Source: Vespa crabro (lineage: Eukaryota; Arthropoda; Insecta; Hymenoptera; Vespidae). Taken from it: DNA of 64,000 nt. The notes beneath the pieces are model-generated. The model searched no databases and was not told the DNA's origin. It saw nothing but the letters and a program-made list of their open reading frames with translations. Numbering within the stretch: position 1 is the stretch's first letter; each line of letters opens with the position of its first letter. Location: NCBI RefSeq assembly GCF_910589235.1, contig NC_060964.1, positions 4,207,992 to 4,271,991 of the forward strand. The letters are read 5' to 3'. The position numbers were made by a program, and so were the translations under genes. Shown piece by piece: positions 22,301-31,668 of the stretch.

Positions 22301-23624
22301 GCCAGGCGTGCAGATTTCAAAAGTGTCTTCGCCAGGGAATGCTAAAGGAAGGTGTGCGATTGGATCGGGTTAGAGGTGGCAGGCAAAAATACAGAAGATC
22401 TACGGATCCTTACATCCCTGTGAAAACGGCTACTTTGGAAGGTAATGTTATTTACCATGTACCTTCATTTGGACTTTTGATGCCATTTTAAGAATCTTTA
22501 GAATCAGTTCGAGTATCCGTTCATATAAACAAAGATTTTTTAATATTTCAAGCGAGCGTAGCATCCGGAGGATCTGGGGAACAAATAAGTAAGCTGCAGA
22601 ATATTTATTAAGTCTGGTTTATATTAGACGAAAGCAAACTGGATATCGTAATATCAAGTAGAATGTATAAAATTATAACAAGATGTTTGACATTACGTGA
22701 ATTAGTTAAAGCTATATATGTGTGTTTATAGATAACAAAATGGTCGAAGCTCTAGCTGCGTGCGAACCCGATATTTTACAAGTATCGAATCTTTCTCACA
22801 CTTTGGATACAGATCAAAGGATACTGGGACAATTGTCGGATTTATATGATCGCGAATTAGTTGGAATTATCGGTAATTTATTATTAGAATAATAAAATAT
22901 TTTGTGCGATAAGCTGTACGTTTTATAATATAAAATGTGGATTTTATTTAAAAGGTTGGGCTAAGCAAATACCGGGGTTCAGCAGTTTAGCTTTAAACGA
23001 TCAAATGCGGCTTCTACAAAGTACATGGGCGGAAATCCTAACTTTCAGTTTAGCGTGGAGAAGTATGCCTAATAATGGCAGATTGTGGTTCGCTCAAGAT
23101 TTCAGCTTGGATGAACGTCTGGCACGTGAATGCCATTGTACAGAGCTATATACGCATGTAAGTAGAGCTACGAGTCGGTTACGAAATAAAAAGAAAGTTA
23201 GTTTTATCAAATGGAATTTGAATATGATACAAGTGACTTTTTCGAATTCCAATAACATTTCTTTTATCATTACTGTTTATGATAGTGTATCCAGATCGTA
23301 GAAAGGATTCAACGATTGGGTTTGATCAAAGAAGAATACTATGTGCTGAAGGCATTGATTTTGGCGAATAGCGACGCGAGATCGGACGAACCTCAAGCTC
23401 TATATCGTTTCCGCGACGCAATATTGAATTCCCTTTCGGACTGCGTAGCAGCCGTAAGGCCAGGACAGGCGTTACGTGCTACGCAAAACATGTTCCTAAT
23501 ACTGCCTAGTCTTAGACAGGCCGATGGAATTGTAAGGAGATTTTGGTCGAGTGTTTATAGAACGGGCAAAGTGCCGATGAACAAGCTCTTTGTAGAGATG
23601 TTGGAAGCTGCCTATTATCGATGA
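9288..23624 (+). CDS. ERR: Estrogen-related receptor (orphan nuclear receptor), eight coding exons
   Basis: This nuclear transcription factor binds extended half-sites (TNAAGGTCA) and in insects drives glycolytic and growth metabolism. Coding exons: 9288-9311, 21435-21581, 21665-21832, 21926-22055, 22235-22441, 22553-22588, 22732-22872, 22955-23157 and 23295-23624; the 36-nt one may be a cassette. All introns are GT...AG and the frame runs through to TGA. The product is 461 residues. Residues 1-113 are a flexible N-terminus with IKQEVD and an 11-glycine run. Residues 127-192 are the two-zinc-finger domain, with P-box CEACKA diagnostic of ERR. Next comes the C-terminal extension GMLKEGVRLDRVRGGRQKYR. 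From about 240 to 461 is the ligand-binding domain, with WAKQIPGF, the LLQSTWAEILT helix and the AF-2 helix LFVEMLEA. Drosophila ERR has the same order, including IKQEVD and a glycine-rich N-terminus. The start is the first ATG of the exon; an 18-residue extension is possible from 1726. Confidence 0.95.
9402..9475. repeat. (CT)n microsatellite
   Basis: CT array with occasional TTT interruptions just downstream of the MEAWMYDV exon; a complementary-type (GA)n array follows at 9580-9610, so the intron RNA could pair here. Confidence 0.9.
11252..11306. repeat. (CT)n microsatellite
   Basis: CT dinucleotide array with CTAT interruptions. A similar array lies at 10110-10165. Confidence 0.9.
11905..11941. 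repeat. Long poly(T) run
   Basis: More than 30 consecutive T residues inside a T-rich segment starting near 11845. Confidence 0.9.
12431..12447 (+). promoter_or_regulatory. Tandem nuclear-receptor half-site motif, copy 2
   Basis: AGTCAAGTTTAAGGCCA contains TCAAGTTTA (12433-12441) and TTAAGGCCA (12439-12447) in the same 6-nt register as the other copies. The second half-site fits TNAAGGYCA. It lies 12 nt upstream of a perfect CRE and between GA-rich arrays. Confidence 0.5.
12459..12466. promoter_or_regulatory. Perfect CRE palindrome
   Basis: TGACGTCA, with a second GACGTC at 12451-12456. This is the full ATF/CREB consensus and sits next to half-site copy 2. Function is inferred from the motif only. 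Confidence 0.45.
12470..12592. repeat. (GA)n-rich array
   Basis: GAGAG-type repeats with GTGTGT interruption. A further GA-rich stretch at 12306-12358 precedes the half-site island, so the island is bracketed by GA arrays. Confidence 0.85.
12821..12932. repeat. 30-bp tandem repeat built on a palindrome (four copies)
   Basis: CTTAAGAGTAGT starts at 12821, 12851, 12881 and 12911, exactly 30 nt apart. Each unit carries the near-perfect palindrome TACTACTCTTAAGAGTAGTA and then ATTCCAT. Units differ by only a few bases. Degenerate pieces (CTTAACT) precede it from 12745. It lies in the 12.1-kb ERR intron. Confidence 0.85.
13758..13796. repeat. (TA)n microsatellite
   Basis: Pure TA array of about 36 nt followed by CACACA. 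Confidence 0.9.
17761..17816. repeat. (TA)n microsatellite
   Basis: TA array of about 55 nt; a second array follows at 17858-17889. Confidence 0.9.
18010..18270. repeat. GA-rich purine tract upstream of a half-site island
   Basis: Dense GAGAGA and GAAAGA sequence in several blocks (18018-18120, 18222-18268). (CT)n follows at 18358-18422 and (GA)n at 18642-18710, so the island at 18271-18600 is bracketed on both sides. Confidence 0.8.
18271..18279 (+). promoter_or_regulatory. Single FTZ-F1/ERR-type site
   Basis: TCAAGGCCG fits YCAAGGYCR. It lies about 200 nt upstream of tandem copy 3. A minus-strand site of the same sequence is at 14055-14063. Confidence 0.4.
18473..18492 (+). promoter_or_regulatory. 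Tandem nuclear-receptor half-site motif, copy 3
   Basis: AGTCAAGTTCAAGGCCAACC contains TCAAGTTCA (18475-18483) and TCAAGGCCA (18481-18489). After the motif the sequence reads CACAGATA, similar to the AACCAGATA flank of copies 4 and 5, so similarity extends past the half-sites. Confidence 0.6.
18717..18743 (+). promoter_or_regulatory. 27-nt conserved block, copy A
   Basis: This block differs at one position from the block at 20465-20491. It contains TTACGCAAT (like a C/EBP or PAR-bZIP site, reverse ATTGCGTAA) and CCGTTA (reverse TAACGG, a Myb core). It lies 225-270 nt downstream of half-site copy 3. The near-identity is seen; the binding factors are inferred from known consensus sites. Confidence 0.55.
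19304..19365. repeat. (TA)n microsatellite
   Basis: TA array of about 60 nt with one AATA interruption. Confidence 0.9.
20264..20285 (+). promoter_or_regulatory. Tandem nuclear-receptor half-site motif, copy 4
   Basis: TCAAGTTCA occurs twice, at 20266-20274 and 20272-20280, overlapping by TCA, then AACCAGATA. A separate AAGGTCA core lies upstream at 20204-20210. This copy has TT where copy 5 has GG in the second half-site. Confidence 0.55.
20465..20491 (+). promoter_or_regulatory. 27-nt conserved block, copy B
   Basis: 26 of 27 positions equal the block at 18717-18743, and both are followed about 20 nt later by TAGGGC. Half-site motifs flank it on both sides (20264 and 20624). A reversed CTTACGCA core recurs at 20598-20605. 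Confidence 0.55.
20624..20646 (+). promoter_or_regulatory. Tandem nuclear-receptor half-site motif, copy 5, with a perfect ERR element
   Basis: TTAAGTTCA (20624-20632) overlaps TCAAGGTCA (20630-20638), the exact ERR response element, also an FTZ-F1 site. AACCAGATGGCGC follows; ATGGCG resembles a YY1/Pho core. It lies about 800 nt before the acceptor of the next ERR exon. Confidence 0.65.
21435..21581 (+). CDS. ERR: ERR exon with SUMO-type motif
   Basis: 49 codons, phase 0 at both ends, from VCMMSGATTEG to LQNQE. It contains NIKQEVDNPATP; IKQE fits the SUMO-conjugation consensus (hydrophobic-K-x-E) followed by a TP dipeptide. This resembles the phospho-SUMO switch described in vertebrate ERR N-termini and the IKQEVDTPS of Drosophila ERR. 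Confidence 0.93.
21665..21832 (+). CDS. ERR: ERR exon with poly-glycine run
   Basis: 56 codons, phase 0, bounded by ATTTGTAG and GAG|GTATTA. Codons 21701-21733 encode 11 glycines, mostly GGT, then a Gly/Ser-rich stretch. Disordered linker before the DNA-binding domain. The GGT run is a likely length-polymorphic microsatellite. Confidence 0.93.
21926..22055 (+). CDS. ERR: ERR exon, first zinc finger
   Basis: Begins EGIKEEDMLPRRL and encodes CLVCGDVASGFHYGVASC and CEACKAFFKRTIQ, the complete first zinc finger with the recognition helix. IKEE immediately before the finger is a second SUMO-type consensus. The exon ends in phase 1 within the glycine codon of GNIEYTC. Confidence 0.97.
22121..22189 (+). 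other. Stem-loop in the intron between the two zinc-finger exons
   Basis: CCAGATAGTACCA (22121-22133) is perfectly complementary to TGGTACTATCTGG (22177-22189). Inside, TTAAAC can pair with GTTTAA, giving a roughly 69-nt hairpin in a 179-nt intron. TCAAGGCCA, an FTZ-F1-type site, follows at 22191-22199. The pairing is seen; any role in splicing or as a small RNA is not shown. Confidence 0.5.
22235..22441 (+). CDS. ERR: ERR exon, second zinc finger and C-terminal extension
   Basis: Encodes GNIEYTC, CEINKRRRKACQACRFQKC and GMLKEGVRLDRVRGGRQKYR, that is, the second finger and the A/T-box that contacts the 5' bases of the extended half-site. It then enters the hinge (STDPYIPVKTATLE). Ends in phase 1. 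Confidence 0.97.
22553..22588 (+). CDS. ERR: ERR 36-nt micro-exon in the hinge
   Basis: Twelve residues, ASVASGGSGEQI, with phase 1 at both ends. The acceptor is TTTCAAG and the donor GTAAGC at 22589. Because inclusion or skipping leaves the frame intact, it is a natural candidate cassette exon. It sits between the DNA-binding and ligand-binding domains. Confidence 0.7.
22732..22872 (+). CDS. ERR: ERR exon, start of ligand-binding domain
   Basis: Encodes NNKMVEALAACEPD through LYDRELVGIIG. EPD and the LSDLYDRELV helix correspond to helices 1-3 of ERR ligand-binding domains. Phase 1 at both ends. Confidence 0.94.
22955..23157 (+). CDS. ERR: ERR exon, ligand-binding domain core
   Basis: Encodes WAKQIPGF, LNDQMRLLQSTWAEILTF and ARECHCTELYTH. 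This is the nuclear-receptor signature region (helices 3-5) that forms the coactivator groove. Ends in phase 0 before GTAAGT. Confidence 0.95.
23295..23624 (+). CDS. ERR: ERR last coding exon, helices 8-12
   Basis: Encodes IVERIQRLGLIKEEYYVLKA through LPSLRQADGIVRRFW to the AF-2 helix LFVEMLEA and stops after AAYYR. The AF-2 glutamate is present, so constitutive coactivator binding, known for the family, should be possible. Confidence 0.96.
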   Translation: MVERIQRLGLIKEEYYVLKALILANSDARSDEPQALYRFRDAILNSLSDCVAAVRPGQALRATQNMFLILPSLRQADGIVRRFWSSVYRTGKVPMNKLFVEMLEAAYYR

Positions 23625-23700
23625 AACAACTAGAACCTGGTCGAATATTATCATTGAAATCGAACGAGTTCGTCAAAGTTATCATTAATAGTCGATGTAT

Positions 23701-23726
23701 AATAAACATCACGCGGAAATAATAAA
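23701..23726 (+). terminator. Two proximal poly(A) signals for ERR
   Basis: AATAAA occurs at 23701-23706 and 23721-23726, about 77 and 97 nt after the stop. Another is at 24479-24484. Which is used cannot be told from sequence. Confidence 0.45.
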
Positions 23727-24570
23727 GGTGTTACTCACGTTTTCGAAACTAAAAGGAATGACAAGTGAGTGATAAGTGAGAGGAACAGTGCAGTTCTGTT
23801 CTTTTTTTTTTCGAACAGACTCGCGAACAAAAAGTTCTTTATTTTTCAAAGGTGAAGCGTGGAGTGATTTCGACCAGTGTTTCCCAACGATCATCGAACC
23901 GTATAGTTCTGAGATACCGTTAGCTGTCTTTGTTTAAAGTAACCAAGCTTTCCTTTTCAAGTACCCCTTTTACAGGTATAGGAAAGGGAATGTGATTTCA
24001 GCATAAAACGCGGAGAGAATAAAATGCGAGGAGCCTACGTTTAGAGGTATCATTATAGGATAGTATATAGTCTGTTGATCGATAGATCGCATTACCAAAT
24101 AAATATGTTTTTGTTTACACACTTGATCATTATGATCGTGACATCGAGTCAATGATCGTACAAGTCAGATCGAAGTTTAGTAATTGTGGTGTTTGATAAA
24201 CTGTGGGTGTTTGATGTTACATATTTGCAATAGAGATACGCTAATCATTTCATGTTTGTCATTAATCTGAATTCATATATCGTTTCTGGCGGTTAGTTTA
24301 GCAAGAGGAATGTACATGTATAACGCTAATAATTTAAAAAAAAAAAAGATAATACAAATGTTTACTTGGCATTATAGGTGGAATTAATGTTGAAAGTAAT
24401 AATAATTAAAACTTAAGCTAGATGTATCGAACATCCATAGTTACGGCACTTTAAACCTTTAGGGCGTATCGTTGTACAAATAAAACCAGTGATAGGAATA
24501 GGATTGATCAAGTTGGAGAAGATAAAAAGAAAGAGAAAGAATGACTGGATCGTTCTCGAATTAGAGCCAC

Positions 24571-24628
24571 GTTGTTTTTTTTTCTTTTTTTTCTTTTTTC
24601 TTTTTTTTTCTCTTTTTTTTCTTTCTTT

Positions 24629-24659
<31 letters not shown>

Positions 24660-24660
24660 A
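24571..24660. repeat. Poly(T)-rich tract
   Basis: About 90 nt of T with scattered C, ending in a run of more than 20 T. Confidence 0.9.
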
Positions 24661-25742
24661 TTTCTTTTGTATAAGATACATTAGGAATATATTTTAAGAA
24701 CGGACTTTGGCCAGGTTGCCAGGTTCATGAGAGTAAAAAAGGGGAGTTTAATTGTTTGTTAAAATGATCGCAAAAATATTGCGCGTGCCACACAAAAGTG
24801 TAGGAGAATATATGTATATATATGTGTGTGTATATATATATATATATATTCAGGGATCTTTATTATCTAGTTATTACCGTTATGAGTATCGCGTGCGGGA
24901 CGTGTGCATAGTACTGCTTCTATGGAAGGAAACTCGTTATGTAACAAGAGCTACTATTCTGACGTGAAAGTTCAGTACGAATTGAAAAAACCGAATATAA
25001 ATTTGTTTTATAGAGCTTTCTTTAGCATTAGTTTGCCATAACATTTTCACTGATATTTGTATTTTTTTTTCCTTTTTCATTATATTTCCGTGAAATTAAA
25101 GAACGATATAAAAAATTGAATTAGTTTTATCGTAAGGAATAATCGATCTTATTCCTTGTTATATTTGAAATTTATATATCCATTTTCGTGATGTATCGGA
25201 AAAATTCGTAAAATTAATTATTTTTTTTTTTTTTTTGACAATATAGATACGAGCAATAAATTAATCAATTTTTGCACAAAAGAGAAAGAAAATATTATCG
25301 AATTATAAGTAACGTACAAAAAGTCGTTCGAAGAAACGGTGAAAATGTTATGCATAATGGTGTAGTCGTATCGTATGTCTATATCGTCACTTTTACGGTG
25401 CAATATATTGTTCATTCGCGTCGTTGCATTATCCAAATCATGGAAATGTAGCGTTATTCCTTTATTTTGACCTTGCTTTTCCTTCTTGTCCTTTTATCTT
25501 ACAACGTTTCATCTATCCTGCATTTACGCACGATGAATATTTCATGATACTGACTTCCCATATCTTATTCGTATAAGTTCTTTCAAGTTTTCCTGCTTGA
25601 TGATTTGTTCCTTGTCATGAAGTAGATAGCATAATAAATGAAATGAAAACATGGCTGTTCAGCCACGGCGAATTTTATCTGTGTTCTTTGCAGCTTCCTA
25701 CGTTTTTTCTCTCTCGTTCATTACGTGGCTCATTTTTTAAAT

Positions 25743-25745
25743 ACA

Positions 25746-25786
<41 letters not shown>

Positions 25787-25808
25787 GTATATATATATAT
25801 GTATATAT
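25743..25808. repeat. (TA)n with TATG interruptions
   Basis: TA array about 65 nt long with regularly placed G residues. Confidence 0.85.
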
Positions 25809-27480
25809 AGTTCGATTTTTTTTCTCCATGGATAAATTTCACTTTAAGATGCCAACAGAAAAAAGAAAAATTGAAAGTAATCAACGAAAAGGACTGACGC
25901 AAGAGAAATTTTTTCTGAATCTCTTGCAAATGAAATTTTTTTTTCCTATCGATAACTAAATTACTGTTCAGTTGTTATATTAACTTTTCTTATAAGTTTT
26001 ATACTTTCGATTTAACTAACATCAATTCATTTGTCACGCTCTTCCTTTTCGTCTTTATCAATGTGAAAATGTTTCTTCTTTAGACTGTGATATTTACACA
26101 ATATTTGGCTTTTCTCTTTTGTGAAATTATTGGTGTTTCGTAAAAATTCGAACGTTTTAGTTTATGAGATCTTGTAATATATTGATATGAATTTATTTTG
26201 TTTTGCTTTTTTTTTTTGTTTTTTTTTTTGTTTTTTTTTTTTTGTTTTGCTTAAGTTGGTTTCATAATAATTTATGAACTATTTCCATGTATATAAAAAT
26301 CGATACGATAAATTAATTTTTCTATTATCGCGCATGGTGAAACCATGTTAACCAGATTTGGCGATAAGGGTGGTGTTTCATAAAGCTTAGCTTAATTCGC
26401 GCGTCGTTGATCAGCTTTTGTTATATCTTGATAATCCGATTCGTTATGTGATCTATTATTTTCAAGTGGAATTCAATGTATCTATCATATATACGATCGT
26501 TTATTATAAATCCGACAATAAGATGCGATATATGTAAAACTTTCATAGTGCGATGATATTGAACTATTAAATATCAGACGTGCTGAACTATTAAAAATTC
26601 GGAAAAGAACGGGTAAGAATATTGAAGAAATATTTTCTTAATCAGAGCATTCGACATAAAAGCGAAGATGTATTTTTATGAAACCGACTTTTATATGGTT
26701 CCCCCTTTTTGAAATTGAGAAATCTACAATTTTCGTAAGCTTTTTTCTTTTTTTTCCCCTCCTACCCTCCTTTATTTAATCATCATCCATTCGCCGTGGC
26801 ATAGAATCGTAGTCTCAGGGTTGCATACAAACAAATAAACAAACGATACAAACCTCGACACATACAAATAGTTAAGAATGCGAATATATTTGTGAAGCAA
26901 ACATTATAATAATAGTAATAATAAAAAGAATAATAATTATAACATTAATAATAATATTAATAACGATAACGATAAGGAGACGATTAATGCTGTAACTTAC
27001 TATGTTATATAATGAAGCTTATGTGTTACGAAGATGGAAATTATTTATGTATTAAAAAAAAAAAAAAAAAAAAAAAAAGGAAAGAAAAGAAAGAAGGAAA
27101 CGCGTATATGAAAATGGAAGAAAGAGAAAATCCGGCAGAAGTAAAATTCTTTTGTGTTAAGGAATTAAGAATGATCGACTATTTTTGCCCAAATAAAGTG
27201 GGGATTTCGATTATTTGTTTTCAAAATCGTTATTCATTTTATCCGTCCGCGTATTTGGCTTCAAATCATTCTTCGTGTTCGGACATTGATTATTCAAACG
27301 TGCATATTTTTCTTTTCAAAGGGCAAACAAAAAAAAGGATGAAATTGATTTATTTTTGTTACAATAGAGCGATTAAATAGATGTGTATGTAATATGTACA
27401 TTACGTATTTGGTGTAAAGAAGAGATTATTGAAATTAACAAGGAAGGATACGATCCTAGCTAAATTATGTTTCTTTTATT

Positions 27481-27513
<33 letters not shown>

Positions 27514-28277
27514 CTCTATATATACATTATTACGCTGAAGATGACATAGATTTTTTTCTTTTGTTGTCAGTGTACAATATCGCCCCTTTATAAAGTGTAA
27601 ATATATAGTATAAATAAAGAAGGCGAAAGACGCTAGTACCAGTTTTGAGATTTTTATATTGTAACAGGCATCATTTATAAGATGGATTTGAAGAAGAATG
27701 CGAATGAACCTTGAATTTAGGATTATTAGTATTTCATGTGTAGATATCGCGCACGTTCAAAATAAAATTATGTTTATTTAATATAAGGCGAAGGAGTTGA
27801 ATAAAAAGGTATAATGTTTTTCGTTAAAAATATTGGATGTTAATAGTAAATAAGCGATAAAAAAAAAAAAAAAAAAGAAAAAAAAGAATTGATGTTTTCT
27901 GTTTGAAGAAAATCTAAAGACAGTTTAAAATTCGTATAATAACTGCTTCTTATCTGTGATCTATTCCAATCAATAAATTCTCAATTATGCTTTGATCTTT
28001 AGATCTTCTTTTGAAATTCACCATCAAAAACGATGCCTGTAGAATTTAAATGCCGCTTCTATGACGATTATAAATATGTATGTAATTACTTTGTAATTGT
28101 ATTATAGTAGGTCTATATATGTGTGTATATATATATATATGTATATATATATATTTATATGTATATATATATATAAATATATATATATAAATATATAATA
28201 TAATTTTTATATGTATACATACACGAAGAGAAAAGTGTAGTCGAACAAACACATGAGAGATCATCGGCTATCTTGTA

Positions 28278-28348
28278 AAAAAAAACAAAAAAAAAAAACA
28301 AAAAAAAAAACAAAAAAAAAACAAAAAGAAGAAAAAAGAAAAAAAAAT
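28278..28348. repeat. A-rich tandem repeat (A8-10 plus C)
   Basis: Blocks of eight to ten A separated by single C, repeated about five times, then AAG-type sequence. Confidence 0.85.
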
Positions 28349-28789
28349 GAAGAAAATCAAGTGACAGCCTAAATATTATTGGAGTCGAACTTGTACGCCA
28401 GGGTATTCGTACAAGTTGCGATTAATTATTCGTCCGGATGAAAAATGTGTTATGTAAGATAGAAATATCTGTCAGGAGACACGAAAAAATAAAAAAAAAT
28501 GTTGCATGGAATTTCTTTTTGATCAATTCTAATCGCTTCGTTATCTCATCTGATATAGTTTCTTTATGAACATTAGAAATTTATACGAACGAATTATACA
28601 AAATCGAATAATTTCTTCTTTCTTGCTTGTAAGAATATAATTAATATGATAGTTCGTTCGATGTTTGTTACACTAACTGATGGATATCGTGAATTATTCA
28701 CATGGTAAGCATGAATTGTCGTCGGCGATGAGCGAGTGAGAAAAAATGTTGCCAACTCCCGCATTGAGGAAGTGCCGATTCGAATGAAA

Positions 28790-28825
28790 TAGAATATACA
28801 TAGTGCCTGTCTTTCCGCAGTTCGT
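28790..28825 (+). promoter_or_regulatory. Candidate core promoter of the secreted-protein gene
   Basis: GCAGTTCGT at 28818-28826 resembles the arthropod initiator (CAGTT), and AGAATATA at 28791-28798 is TATA-like about 28 nt upstream. The ATG follows at 28835. CCGCAG at 28815-28820 could alternatively be a splice acceptor for an upstream leader exon. Confidence 0.35.
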
Positions 28826-28834
28826 CTGATAGTC

Positions 28835-31331
28835 ATGCACCGACTAGTATCCTTCTTTATCTTCTCTAATATTTTCCTTTCGTTTGCCATAGCAAACGAC
28901 GGTGAGTGTTATCATTTCGTTTGATTTATTAATTAATATCTACGTCGTTTTTCGTTCTAATAAATATCGTTATTTTAAATAAAATAAACATTTATGTTAT
29001 TATTTATGCTATTATTTAACTTGAGAAGATTCTCGTACGGTGAATGTCGTAAATGTGGAGAAAATTTATTTTGATTAAAAATATAATGGTTGTAATTTGG
29101 ATAAATTAATGAATCGTAATGTAAAGAATTGGGACATATAATTTCTTTTCTTTTTTTTTTTTTTTTTTTATATTAATGTGAGAGACAAATGATTTATTTT
29201 ATTTTATTTTTTTTATCAAGAGAAATGAGTAAATCTTTTGGACGAGTTAATTCATTCTCTTCAGTTAATGATTCTTTCGAACTTTCGTAATCCTAAAAAT
29301 CATTACTATTTTTGTTATGTTTTGTTTGTTTGTTTTTTTATCTTTTTGATTCGTTTCCTTGTTCTATTACTTACAGAGGAAAGGCCGTTATCATTACAGG
29401 ACCAATGTTTGAAATCGAATATTGCCGATTTAGAGGAATACATTTCTACATTGAATTTAACAAATGTACCTACAATCGATACGATGATCATTGGTTTTGA
29501 ATGTCCACTTACGGCTTTACCCTTTGGTATTTTGAGATCTGACTGGGCAAGATTGTTGTTATTACGTAATGCACAAGAGAAAGATTCGATTTTCGCTGAG
29601 AAACTGGAATGTCTGTTTAAACTTTTAATCATAGCTTATCAAAGATTAGAACAAAATCTGATACCAAAGAAATCTTTCGATAGAATGAATAATAGGTAAG
29701 GAAATAATAATAGATAATACAAATACTAATCTCGATTTTTTAATTTTATTCATTGAAGATGTTTAATATATTAAGAGGTTGTTTAATATATCATGAGATG
29801 TTTAATATATCAAATATGTTAATAAAATATTAATAACATTATATTTTTGAAATATTGATGAACGATTCAAATAACGATCGAATGATTAATTTTTGATAAC
29901 ATCAATCATAATAAAATTTTATTCGATTTTTCGATATTTCTAAATGTAACAAATAATAATTTTATTTTCAGTTATATTTCTAATACGGGAAATGTTTCCA
30001 ACATTGGAAATAATACTATAAAAATGAAATTTATGAATACGAATTTTAGTTCCGAGATAGTACCGATAAGTATACGTTTTGAGAATACAAGTATCAACGC
30101 TGATCATCGTGAAAGTATAAATGAGAATAAGATGAATGAAAATGGAAAAAAGAAAGATAATGTTGAATATCTTAGTACGGAGTTTAATAAAAAAACACAA
30201 GGAAATAATGTGAAGAACGATATTATGGAAAATTATAATAGTGAGAACGTTGCATTATGTAAAGATTTACAGAATGTAGAAAGATTTACGAAAGTCGATT
30301 GTTCGGAAAATACGATTAAATATTCCCTTTCTCAACAAGGAAATAAATTATTAACAAATACGGATGTTATGATGGAAATAACAAACGATCCAATGTATAG
30401 TAGTCAAGACAAGGAGATAACAAAAGTTAGCATTTATAATGAGTTGGATAATAAGAAGGACGTAACGATACCGTTAACAATTTCTACAGTGGTAAGTTCA
30501 GAAAGTGGAAATATGGAAGTACCTATGTCAACAGAGAAAATCGCGAGTTTGGCTAATTTAACGAATATAATAAAATCTAACTATACAAGAACGTCCATCG
30601 AGGAATCTAATTCGATTAGTACATTGTCGACCATTCGAACGGAAATTTTCGAAGAAATGTCATCGCAAAAAACACAAGTGGGAATTAAAAATGATAAAAT
30701 GAATGTTTATAATTCAACAAATATTTACGAGACAAATAAGAGCGATGAAACTTTCGACTCTTCGAAATTTACTAATTTTAATAAGAAATTTAATACGATG
30801 GATAGTGTTAGTGTTACGAATTCTGTTGATATCAAGGATCCTTATGCTAAAAACAGTATAAGCGATGTAACAAATCGTCAAGATCTTCAAGAGACTATTT
30901 CGAATGAGTTGTCAATTTTGAAAAATGATAATCCGACATATGCATCGAATGTAGGAACAAATTCAATGGATTACTTTGATCCTTCATGGACTAGTATTTA
31001 CGATGTTTTCACTCACAAGCCAGACAAGTTTTATTCCTCTATCGACAGATTTCGTCATAAGGTCGGAGATAAACTGAAAAGGCTTCCGGTTTTCAGAAAA
31101 CAACCTTCAGGACTTGTTACGAAGGATCATAAAGCGAACGTAAAGGTTACTTCACTTCTCTCGAAGACTATTACTTTCATGACAGATTCGATAACGAAAA
31201 CAAATAAATTTAAAGGAGATCTCTTGGATTCTCAAAAATGTGACCATACGAATACCAATATCGAGAACAATTTTAGATTTTTTTACAATAATGGAGAAAG
31301 ACCGGAGCAAAAAACTAGGTATAAAATATAG
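28835..31331 (+). CDS. Predicted secreted protein of unknown function, three exons, 581 residues
   Basis: Exons 28835-28901, 29377-29695 and 29972-31331 join in frame with good donors (GTGAGT, GTAAGG) and acceptors (TTACAG, TTTCAG). Residues 1-20 form a clear signal peptide with a phenylalanine/isoleucine-rich core ending FAIA. Residues 24-128 are an ordered-looking, leucine-rich part with three cysteines (DQCLKS, FECPLT, LECLFK). From about 129 to 460 is a low-complexity region rich in Asn, Ser, Thr and Lys with several N-glycosylation sequons (NLT, NYT, NFS). Residues 445-581 are more basic (RFRHKVGDKLKRL). I see no family signature. The long unbroken last exon and biased composition suggest a fast-evolving extracellular protein. 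The frame could end at TAG 31329-31331, or splice at 31318 to 31440-31500. Real gene status is likely; function unknown. Confidence 0.8.
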
Positions 31332-31439
31332 TCATATCGAGCGGTAGTTACTCTACCTTTTGTTCAAATATGCTTTTTTAATTGAAAATTGTTTGAATAT
31401 CTTTCTTTTAAAAATTCATTCAATCATTATCATTTTCAG

Positions 31440-31500
31440 GAAAAATGGTCGAGAAATATTTAATTTTATTCATATTAAATGTAAAAATGAATGTACGTAA
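31440..31500 (+). CDS. Possible alternative last exon of the secreted-protein gene
   Basis: AG|GTATAA at 31317-31324 and TTTTCAG at 31433-31439 could remove a 121-nt intron. The joined frame continues KNGREIF for 20 codons to TAA at 31498. Phase matches, but the tail has no recognisable feature and the unspliced stop is only 13 nt past the donor. Confidence 0.3.
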
Positions 31501-31662
31501 TATAATATAGATAAATATTATTCTTTTTTCTATATAAAATAATATAATATGCACGTACGCACACACTTACAGCTATATTATAATAGAAAGAAAATTAAAA
31601 TTTTATACGTAAAATTAGGTTATCTATATTTGTAATTCAAAAATGAATTGATTTCCTCAACG

Positions 31663-31668
31663 AATAAA
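31663..31668 (+). terminator. Candidate poly(A) signal, secreted-protein gene
   Basis: AATAAA about 330 nt after the stop, the most suitable hexamer before base composition changes at 31680. Confidence 0.35.

Larger units (their letters stand above)
23727..28780. other. AT-rich interval after ERR; may include a long 3' UTR
   Basis: No coding gene seen. It contains T-runs at 24571-24660 and 27481-27513, TA arrays near 25743-25808 and 28110-28200, and an A-run at 27053-27078. A Pumilio-type element TGTAAATA (27596-27603) lies just upstream of AATAAA at 27613-27618, which would suit the end of a long ERR 3' UTR. AAGGTCA on the minus strand is at 25468-25474. Confidence 0.45.
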
